This document shows positions 12,901 through 21,080 of a DNA stretch of 64,000 nucleotides, in pieces (position 1 is the first letter of the stretch; each line of letters begins with the position of its first letter). This stretch comes from Perilla frutescens (taxonomy: Eukaryota; Streptophyta; Magnoliopsida; Lamiales; Lamiaceae). A program made the translations under genes and the position numbers. The DNA is taken from the NCBI GenBank assembly GCA_026008535.1, contig BRKX01000015.1, forward strand, positions 22,589,501 through 22,653,500, read 5' to 3'. The notes below the pieces were generated by a model that was not told where the DNA came from, searched no databases, and saw only the letters and a program-made list of their open reading frames with translations.

Positions 12901-13058
12901 TCTGATTTCATATACAGAGGAGAGAGAAGCCGAAGATTTCAGTACTATTCTTTTAATAACTGGGCCTGCTGATTTCATATAAATATTGGGCCCTAATTTT
13001 TATTTTTTTCTGGGCCCTGTGCAGTTGATCACTCTGCACAGCCCAATAACCGGGCCTG
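11605..13058 (-). mobile_element. hAT transposon, internally deleted, inserted in chromovirus
   Basis: A 1454-bp element with imperfect termini (CAGGGCCG at the left, CGGGCCTG at the right) and a perfect 8-bp target duplication CTAGGTCT. Removing it with one duplication copy (1462 bp) brings the chromovirus frame at 11596 into register with the integrase frame at 13067, which proves a later insertion. On the minus strand near 11820-12022 it keeps a degenerate hAT dimerisation segment (ASAERSFSKLKLLKSYLWS). The rest of the transposase is gone, so it could move only with help. It carries (CT)17 at 12231-12264 and a GA repeat at about 12876-12901. Confidence 0.9.
11820..12022 (-). pseudogene. 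hAT transposase C-terminal dimerisation domain remnant
   Basis: Read leftward, about 65 codons match the C-terminal dimerisation region of hAT transposases, including RILLTNHVAVASAERSFSKL and QEMLNGLALMAIENDILEK, ending at a stop. No RNase-H-like catalytic core or BED zinc finger remains. The style resembles the Tip100-like branch, by memory of the family. Confidence 0.7.
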
Positions 13059-13066
13059 CTAGGTCT

Positions 13067-14231
13067 TTAGATGGTTTTTATGTGTATGATGGTTTTCTGT
13101 TCAAAGAGTCGAAGTTGTGCATCTCGGATTGTTCTATGCGTGAGCTATTAGTATTAGAATCGCATGCGGGGGGTTTGATGGGTCACTTTGGTGTGCATAA
13201 GACATTAAACTTGCTGCATGAACACTTCTTTTGGCTGCATATGCGTAAGGATGTAGAGAATATGTGTAGTCGTTGCATTATTTGTCGTCAAGCTAAATCC
13301 ACTTCACACCCATTTGGACTTTACACGCCATTACCCGTCCCTGCAGCCCCTTGGATTGATATTTCGATGGATTTCATCTTGGGATTACCTAGGTCTAGGT
13401 CAGGTAAAGATTCAGTCTTTGTTGTTGTTGATCGGTTCTCCAAAATGGCTCATTTCATTGCATGTAGGAAAACCGATGATGCTGTTTACATTGCCAACTT
13501 GTTCTTTGTTCATGTTGTTTGTTTGCATGGAATTCCTCGAACTATTGTTAGTGATAGGGATTCTAAATTTTTAGGACATTTTTGGCGTGTTTTGTGGGGA
13601 AAATTAGGTACTAAGTTATTGTTTTATGCTGCATGTCATCCAGAAACCGATGGTCAAACTAAGGTTGTGAATCGTACATTAGGAGCTTTACTTAGGTCTC
13701 TAATCAAGAACAATTTGAAGTCATGAGAAGAGTGTTTACCATATGCTGAATTTGCTTATAATCGTGTAGTGCATTCTTCTACTAACATGTCTCCTTTTGA
13801 GGTAGTTTATGGATTTAATCCACTAACTCCTACTGATTTGCTTCCTTTATCCGTTGAGCATCTAATGAGTGTTAAAGGTATGAAGAGAGCTGATTTTATT
13901 CGAGAGATGCATGAGAAGGTACGTGCCCGGATTGAGCACCAAGGCTCAAGGATCGCCGTCGTACGCAACACAAGGCGCAAACATGTTATCTTTCAGCCCG
14001 GAGATTGTATTTGGGTTCATTTGAGTCCTAGCCGTTTTTCGAATCTGAGGAAGTCTAAGTTGTCGCCCCGTGGAGATGGTCCCTTCACCGTTTTGAGCCG
14101 TGTTAATGATAATGCATACCGCATTGATCTCCCAGGTGAGTACAAGTGTTCTTCCACTTTTAATGTTGTTGATTTGTCTCCTTTTCTTGCAAATGAATTC
14201 GACCATGATGAGGATCCAAATTCGAGGATGA
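13067..14231 (+). pseudogene. Chromovirus integrase, interrupted
   Basis: The integrase continues the RT-RNase H frame after the hAT insertion. It has the HHCC zinc domain (ESHAGGLMGHF, then CSRCIICRQ), a core with DISMDF and VSDRDSKF for the two catalytic aspartates, and the C-terminal SH3-like region (RGDGPFTVLSRVNDNAYRID, STFNVVDLSPF). Where the family normally has TDGQTE, this copy reads TDGQTK at about 13650, so the catalytic glutamate is lost by a G-to-A change. TGA at 13724-13726 (from TGG) breaks it again. The frame stops at the gag-only element at 14232 and resumes at 19643. Confidence 0.88.
14227..14231. repeat. Target-site duplication GATGA (left copy)
   Basis: GATGA directly before the LTR at 14232, repeated at 19643-19647 after the right LTR. 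Five bases fits LTR retrotransposon integration. Confidence 0.9.
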
Positions 14232-15342
14232 TGATAAGTCTTAAATATTGCATATTAATTATATATATTTTTATATATTTAAGACTTAAATTATTATCTT
14301 ATTGCTTATTGCAGGAATAATGTAGAGATGGAAGGTTTAAATCATAAAAATGGAAAAATCCTGCAAATATGGAAGGAAAATTATCAAGATATGGAATAAT
14401 GATGAACTATCGATTTTGAGGAAGGAATCCGCGATCACAAATGCCAAATCACGATATGATACTTATGATGGAGGAAACGTTATGCCTATATAAGTTGTGT
14501 CATATTATTCTGAAAGGGGCATCCCGTTCTGTACTGAGATAATTATATTTTTTAGTTTAATAGTTAGTTTATTGTATTTTAATAATCGCTTGTATTGATA
14601 TGAGTGAGTAAGTTATTTTCCGGAATGAAATCACATTAGTTTCGATATGCCCATATCGTGAGATCAAATTGCTTTATACAAATTCACATGCTTGTACCTT
14701 TTTATGCTCCGAGATAGCAAGATTATGTTCTTGGTTAATTAGTTGTGTAGTGCGCAATATACAATTGATTAGTTAAGGTCTAAAACCAATTAGAATCGAT
14801 AGATCTGTAATTGTCGAATTGATTTTATAAGTGGTATAATTGACTTTCTTTGTCAATGGACATATGGGGATATTGTGGGCATACGGGTCCGTATGCCTAT
14901 AATATAACTGGGTTTCTCTATTTCTTAAAGCTATTGATTAATTAAATCTGTTAAGGGTTCTTGCGGGTTGTTAATTGATAAGAAGGCGAATAATAAGGGT
15001 TCTTTTATTCGATAACACTTAAGGAGAAATGAGGAATGCGTCAGCGGGTTCCGGTATTCCATAACTGGTTTATTTGATTGTGTGGATATTATTTTTGCAT
15101 CAATGATCGACGTGGGCATACCGTTATGACTTTGTGATTTCATCTGGATTTATTTATTATTGATTTATTTACTTTTTATTTTCAGTTTTAGATTAAACTC
15201 TCTCTCTCAAAACCCCCAAAGTTACAACAGAAAGAAGGATTACACCGTTCCCTGAGGATTCGACCTGTGCTTTCCACATACTACACCCATTTGGGCATTC
15301 GGAAGAACAGAATTATTTTGAGCGCGTGACGACAGCGCATCA
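14232..15342 (+). repeat. 5' LTR of the gag-only element
   Basis: 1111 bp, TGATAAGT to GCGCATCA. A TATA box (CTATATAAG) lies at 14486-14494. Its first 60 bases hold a perfect inverted repeat (TAAGTCTTAAATAT with ATATTTAAGACTTA) that can fold just inside the LTR end. Confidence 0.92.
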
Positions 15343-15346
15343 AAAT

Positions 15347-15364
15347 TGGCGCCGTTGCCGGGGA
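15347..15364 (+). other. Primer binding site, tRNA-Asp type
   Basis: TGGCGCCGTTGCCGGGGA four bases after the LTR end, identical to the site of the 14-kb Athila element at 44853 and complementary to the plant tRNA-Asp 3' end. Confidence 0.88.
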
Positions 15365-15569
15365 ACGGCATTAGTAATTTTTCTTTCTATCCATTTGCTT
15401 TGTTTTCCTTTTCTATTTTTTTCTTTCTTCTCTCGCAGGTTAGTCTGTTGAAAGGACAATGAAAAGATTGAGGAAAAAAATGGAGAAGGCGTGACAAGCA
15501 TTTGTGTCTACTTTTTACCCCATTTCAAAATCAGAAGCAAAAAAAATAAAAAAAAAGATGGAAGTTTAA

Positions 15570-16976
15570 AATCGTACTCTCAGGGAGTTAGCATTTTCTT
15601 ATGATGAAAACCTGCAATTGTGCATAACCTTGCCCAAAATTACTGAGCAGTTTGAACTTGATCATGATTTTATTCAAATATTGCCTAAATTTCATGGTTT
15701 ACATGGTGATGATCCACATAAACATTTGAGATACTTTGAATATGTTTGTTCATCTATTCATGCACAAGGGAACATGGCTGAATATATTAAATTACAAGCA
15801 TTTCCATTTTCATTACAAAATGGTGCTAGAGATTGGTTATTTAGCTTAAAACCTTGTTCTGTAACTAATTGGAAAGAGATGAAAACAAAGTTTCTGGAAA
15901 AATACTTTCCTTCATATAAGATAGCTATTATAAGGAAAGAAATATGTGGAATTAAACAAGAGATTGGTGAATCATTTCATATTTATTGGGAACGATTTAT
16001 AAGATTATGTTCTGTATGCCCAAATCATCAAATACCTAATCATATGCTAATGTTGTATTTTTATGAAGGACTTATGCCTTCTAATAGGAGCATGATTGAT
16101 GCAGCGAGTGGAGGTGCTTTGATGAACAAAACTCCAGAAGAAGCTATGAACTTAATATCTATCATTGCCGATAATGATCAACAGTTCGCAGTGGAGATAA
16201 CGACAGAAGAGCTCAGATTGGATAGTATGTTCATGGAGATGGGCATGCGGACAATTCAATATGGCCATGGAACCGTGAGTTATGCGCAACATGGCATATC
16301 ACCACAAGACCAATATTGGGCACAAAAACCCCAATCGACACCAAGCAGTTACTTAGAAGAAATTGTTGCTGAACTGGCCCAAAACAACCTCGAGTTTCAA
16401 CAAGAAACTCAAGCATTTCAACAAGAAACTCGAGCGGGATTTGATAATGTGCAAGAGCAAATAGCGAAAATGGGTCAAGTCATTTCCAGATTGGAGACAT
16501 CGATCTACAAAGAAAAAGAGTTGTCTAATCTTGACAAAAGAGATCGTATGCCCATGGTGGTCGATATGCCCAAACATGATATTCAAGAGATATCTGATAT
16601 GCCCACAATTGAAGCTAAAAAAGTTGAGGTATGTGCTAAATCAATTAAACCTGATATTGTACTAATTCCTCCTTTTCCTGGCAGGTTTGTTGAAAATAAA
16701 ATGGAACTTGAAAAAGAAATCAAACCACCAGTCGAAAAATCTAGCTTCAAAGCTTTTGTGGATGACACGTTTGAATGGGGATTAACCGAGAGCAAGGTTA
16801 ATAACAATGCACTGGATGACAGTAAGGAGAAAGATGCCATAAGAAAATCATATGCCTGTGAGGAGACTTGGTCCATATGCCCATATGAGACATATGCATA
16901 TAATTGCATACCACTCAAAGGGTGTAACAAATGGCATGGTGGAGACACCCCACCCCTCGTTCCAGCATGTTTCTGA
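15570..16976 (+). CDS. Athila-like Gag of the gag-only element
   Basis: An open frame of about 468 codons. Capsid-type gag motifs are intact: QILPKFHGLHGDDPHKHL, FPFSLQNGARDWLFSL, KFLEKYFPSYK, ESFHIYWERFIRLC. After that comes a glutamine-rich coiled-coil stretch (NNLEFQQETQAFQQETR) and a lysine-rich tail. No CCHC zinc knuckle is visible. The obvious ATG (15558) is in frame but followed by TAA at 15567-15569, so the conserved N-terminus (RTLRELA) has no ATG. The first in-frame ATG lies about 70 codons in. Translation may use another start, or the copy may be mildly defective. Gag would assemble particles or be packaged with help from a relative. Confidence 0.8.
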   Translation, partial: NRTLRELAFSYDENLQLCITLPKITEQFELDHDFIQILPKFHGLHGDDPHKHLRYFEYVCSSIHAQGNMAEYIKLQAFPFSLQNGARDWLFSLKPCSVTNWKEMKTKFLEKYFPSYKIAIIRKEICGIKQEIGESFHIYWERFIRLCSVCPNHQIPNHMLMLYFYEGLMPSNRSMIDAASGGALMNKTPEEAMNLISIIADNDQQFAVEITTEELRLDSMFMEMGMRTIQYGHGTVSYAQHGISPQDQYWAQKPQSTPSSYLEEIVAELAQNNLEFQQETQAFQQETRAGFDNVQEQIAKMGQVISRLETSIYKEKELSNLDKRDRMPMVVDMPKHDIQEISDMPTIEAKKVEVCAKSIKPDIVLIPPFPGRFVENKMELEKEIKPPVEKSSFKAFVDDTFEWGLTESKVNNNALDDSKEKDAIRKSYACEETWSICPYETYAYNCIPLKGCNKWHGGDTPPLVPACF

Positions 16977-17016
16977 GATCCAAAGTCTAGCCAAAGACTA
17001 TAAATGAAGGCGCTAA

Positions 17017-17030
17017 TGGGAGGCAACCCA
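17017..17030 (+). promoter_or_regulatory. Conserved hairpin TGGGAGGCAACCCA
   Basis: A TGGG/CCCA hairpin with loop AGGCAA, preceded by GCGCTAAT, about 40 bases after the gag stop. The 14-kb Athila element has the same block after its gag-pol stop (50491-50513). Its role is unknown; the position suggests an RNA signal. Confidence 0.65.
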
Positions 17031-17322
17031 TCATTTTTTTTTCCTCTTCATTTTCGCATTTTTGGTTATTTATTTTTAATAAAAGCCCTTTTCGCATTTC
17101 ACAACATTTTGTAGGTTGAATTTCAAAATGGGCATTTGGATTGAATGGAGGTCATCTTCATCACGTATTTCTTCAACTCCTACTCCAGTCTCTACCCAAT
17201 TGAAGGACGGTTATTTCCTTTATTATTTATTTTTCTTCTATTTTATTTTGGTATTTTGTTAAGTCTTGTGTAGTTTTCTTCCTTCTCTCGTTTATTTGAA
17301 CATGGAGGACCATGGTAATTTT

Positions 17323-17340
17323 TAAGTGTGGGGAGGGAGA
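17323..17340 (+). other. Internal polypurine-tract-like sequence
   Basis: TAAGTGTGGGGAGGGAGA, nearly the same as the terminal tract at 18517-18531 but 1.2 kb upstream of the 3' LTR. The 14-kb Athila element has the same two-tract arrangement. Confidence 0.6.
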
Positions 17341-18516
17341 ACTTCATTTATTTTGTGTTTTTTTAGTCAATTTCATTGCCAAATTATGAATTTGTGATTT
17401 TAGTTGAATTAAGATTAGAGTTGGTTATGGATTGAATGGTTGAAATTTTTGTTTTCTCCACATGATAATTGGTATGATGAACTTTCAAATAGCTAAAAAC
17501 CGGTGAGATTTGAGCCTCAAGAGATTAATACATTTTAAAATCTCAATTCTTTTCAAGTGTGATTTTCTTCCCGAGTTTGTTTTTCTCTAGAATTTGCTTT
17601 CATTCTTATTCAAGACCACATTGACATTATGCATGTATTCATATGATAAAGGCACATTTTTTTTTCTTTATAGCCACATCAAGCCTAAAGAGCCTACCCA
17701 GTTATTGATTATCATTTTGTTAGCCTCTTTGAGCTTTATATGAGCCATTTGTTCAAATACCTACAAAAGTACTCTGCCACATAGAAAATGTAACTTGTCC
17801 TTAATCATAGAAATGGTGGAGTTTTGATTATTTTGAGAAGCAGAAAAAAATCATCAAGGGCGTTAGAAATAAAAGGTATTTATCTGGATACTTGTTTGTA
17901 ATAGAAAAGAAAAAAAATCGTCTTTTGAGTATGAAAAGAAAAAGAAAAAAGGGAAAAAATTGTCGATTGAAATGTGGCATTGTGAAATATTGGGCATATG
18001 GGAAATAAGGCATATGAAATCATTTGGGCATATTAAAAATTGTGTTGGGTTTTGATTTGATTGATTCAGCGTATAACTCCGACCATTTTCTATGATACTA
18101 GCCTAATTCCAAAATATTTCCAACCCGTTAACCTGGCCCCATTACAACCAAAATCAAGTCCTTTTGATGATTGCATGTCATATGTCTATAGTGGTGGCGA
18201 AAAGAGAATGTTTGCAAACTTATGATTGATAACAACTTGTGGAATGATTTTATTGAGAGCAAACACATCCGGTTATTAAACACTTGAGAGTTGTGAGATT
18301 TATGAGATTCCTATTTTCTATTTGACTGTTTTGACTGATTAGATGGAGAATGCATTAATTTTTGGATTGAGGATTGATGGATGATTACACTATTTTGATT
18401 TAATTGATTCACAAATTTATGGCTGGCAATTGAATTCTTGTCCTTTTGTTTTTCTTTTATTTTTCTTTTTCTTTCTTTCTTTGTTTCGATTCTTCATACT
18501 TGGGGCAAGCATGGGT
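17341..18516 (+). mobile_element. 3' non-coding interior of the gag-only element
   Basis: No coding potential is seen. It is AT-rich and contains several TATGCCC or GGGCATA words (about 17990-18035). Confidence 0.7.
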
Positions 18517-18531
18517 TTAAGTGTGGGGAGA
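18517..18531 (+). other. Terminal polypurine tract
   Basis: TTAAGTGTGGGGAGA immediately before the 3' LTR, the expected plus-strand primer site. Confidence 0.8.
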
Positions 18532-19642
18532 TGATAAGTCTTAAATATTGCATATTAATTATATATATTTTTATATATTTAAGACTTAAATTATTATCTT
18601 ATTGCTTATTGCAGGAATAATGTAGAGATGGAAGGTTTAAATCATAAAAATGGAAAAATCCTGCAAATATGGAAGGAAAATTATCAAGATATGGAATAAT
18701 GATGAACTATCGATTTTGAGGAAGGAATCCGCGATCACAAATGCCAAATCACGATATGATACTTATGATGGAGGAAACGTTATGTCTATATAAGTTGTGT
18801 CATATTATTCTGAAAGGGGCATCCCGTTCTGTACTGAGATAATTATATTTTTTAGTTTAATAGTTAGTTTATTGTATTTTAATAATCGCTTGTATTGATA
18901 TGAGTGAGTAAGTTATTTTCCAGAATGAAATCACATTAGTTTCGATATGCCCATATCGTGAGATCAAATTGCTTTATACAAATTCACATGCTTGTACCTT
19001 TTTATGCTCCGAGATAGCAAGATTATGTTCTTGATTAATTAGTTGTGTAGTGCGCAATATACAATTGATTAGTTAAGGTCTAAAACCAATTAGAATCGAT
19101 AGATCTGTAATTGTCGAATTGATTTTATAAGTGGTAGAATTGACTTTCTTTGTCAATGGGCATATGGAGATATTGTGGGCATACGGGTCCGTATGCCTAT
19201 AATATAACTGGGTTTCTCTATTTCTTAAAGCTATTGATTAATTAAATCTGTTAAGGGTTCTTGTGGATTGTTAATTGATAAGAAGGCGAATAATAAGGGT
19301 TCTTTTATTCGATAACACTTAAGGAGAAATGAGGAATGCGTCAGCGGGTTCCGGTATTCCATAACTGGTTTATTTGATTGTGTGGATATTATTTTTGCAT
19401 CAATGATCGACGTGGGCATACCGTTATGACTTTGTGATTTCATCTGGATTTATTTATTATTGATTTATTTACTTTTTATTTTCAGTTTTAGATTAAACTC
19501 TCTCTCTCAAAACCCCCAAAGTTACAACAGAAAGAAGGATTACACCGTTCCCTAAGGATTCGACCTGTGCTTTCCACATACTACACCCATTTGGGCATTC
19601 GGAAGAACAAAATTATTTTGAGCGCGTGACGACAGCGCATCA
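18532..19642 (+). repeat. 3' LTR of the gag-only element
   Basis: 1111 bp, same length as the 5' LTR, offset exactly 4300 bp, with about ten substitutions and no indels. TATA box at 18786-18794. Followed by GATGA at 19643-19647. Confidence 0.92.
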
Positions 19643-19880
19643 GATGAATTCTCTTCAGCAGGGGGGGAATGATAAGGACATCCATAGCAACGAGGATCTA
19701 AATTCGGAGTTACAATTCAAAGGTCTCGTCACTCGACTAAGAGCTAAGAAGTTGCAAGACTACTTGCAAGCAACAATTCGCAAGAAGCTCGAAGAAGAAG
19801 ACAGCGTCCAAGGTAGCTCAAAGTTAATGACCTTATTGATGTTGGAAGATGGAGATCAAGACATGGAGTACACGACATGA
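19643..19880 (+). pseudogene. C-terminal tail of the chromovirus polyprotein
   Basis: The frame left at 14231 continues here after the gag-only element and ends at a TGA at 19878-19880. It includes GLVTRLRAKKLQDYLQ, the RARAKKLQ-type tail seen at the end of CRM/Reina-like integrases. I see no canonical chromodomain. Confidence 0.7.
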
Positions 19881-20935
19881 AGAAGTGCATGTGTGCATAT
19901 GGACGTGTGCATGTGCGTGTGTTGAAGAAGATCTCGGCCAAAGTGAAGAAGACCAAGATTTTCGGTCCTTAATGTTTTAATTAAGGAGTTATTTTATTTT
20001 AGACTATAGTGTTATTTTTATTTAATTAAACTATAGTCAAGATCAGATTTTAATTGATTTAATATGTGTAATTTTCGGTCATTACAAGTCCAAGTCATAG
20101 GTTTGACTAGAATTTTAATTAAGGGAAGAAACTGCCTTAAATAGAATTCTAGTTTAGGGAATTTTCTAGTCTAGTTGGATCTCTTTTGGATCCATTATTT
20201 TCGTCCTTTTTGAGCTTTATTTTCGGTCCTCTATTTCTTATAAATAGAGGATCCATATGACATTCATACTTTAGACTATATTTGATTAATTAAGCTTTGC
20301 TTTCAATATCGTCTCAACCCCGTTAAATCTTTGTGAGTTTTGATTTAAAATTCATACTCTTAGAACTAGCAATTCTAGGTTTTATTCAAAGGGAATTCGC
20401 CTATCCACATTGAGAGATTGTCGGATACTCGCTACTTGAAGATCAACTTAAAGAATTTGGCCTTGCGTACATTCGAGATTCAAGGTAACTTTCGGGTTGT
20501 GATTCGCATCAACTTCACCACCGCCGATCAACCTCCTTCGACGCCACTCATCCACCACCGTCATCCATAACAAGCCATCCACAAGATCGTGATCAAGTTC
20601 TACACCGTATCATTCGAACCGTAAGTCCATCACAACTCTAACATATCCTACCTACTCCTAGCCATTCTTCACCATCCTTCACACACAAGAATCTATTCCA
20701 CTACATCGCATATAACCGTCCTAAAACAGCCCTCTCCTTTGGTTTTGTGTTTCAATTCGTGTGTCGTAGTCTAGGTATTTTCGTTAGTTCTAGTCGTCTA
20801 GTTTGTTCCGTTATTTCGTTGTCGTAATTTCGCATATTTGTTAATTAGTATTTCGAGTCTTTAGAATTCGTATAACCCTTACTTATCGACGTGCGTTCGA
20901 TCCTTATCTCGGGTCACATCATAACCTATATTGAA
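19881..20935 (+). repeat. Probable 3' LTR region of the chromovirus
   Basis: Non-coding DNA directly after the polyprotein tail, with a TATA box (TTATAAATAG) at 20238-20247 and a CT/AC-rich transcribed-leader-like stretch beyond. No 5' LTR copy survives in the window (the 5' end of the element is missing), so the boundaries are inferred. A TGGTAT near 20942 could be a remnant primer site. Confidence 0.5.
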
Positions 20936-20970
20936 TTCAAAGTGGTATTTGTTCGTCTTCCTTCACTGTT

Positions 20971-21024
20971 CTCTCTCTCTCTCTCTCTCTCTCTATATCT
21001 ATATATATATATATATATATATAT
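20971..21024. repeat. Compound (CT)n(TA)n microsatellite
   Basis: About twelve CT units followed by about a dozen TA units. Confidence 0.95.
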
Positions 21025-21080
21025 TATTAGCAGTTCAGAATATTTGTGATTTTTATCTATTGATTTTCTGCAGATTGTGT

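Larger units (their letters stand above)
14232..19642 (+). mobile_element. Complete gag-only non-autonomous LTR retrotransposon (TR-GAG type)
   Basis: A 5411-bp element with two 1111-bp LTRs, GATGA target duplication, tRNA-Asp primer site and polypurine tract. The 3189-bp interior encodes only an Athila-like gag; there is no protease, RT, RNase H or integrase. Elements of this design have been named TR-GAG. The LTRs differ at about 10 sites (0.9%), so the insertion is recent on an evolutionary scale. It sits in the tail of the chromovirus polyprotein; subtracting it plus one duplication copy restores that frame. It would need enzymes from an autonomous Athila relative. Confidence 0.92.

Noticed and set aside
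20936..20950. Functional tRNA-Met primer site after the chromovirus LTR region
   Set aside because: Only TGGTAT matches and no gag follows; chance is likely.
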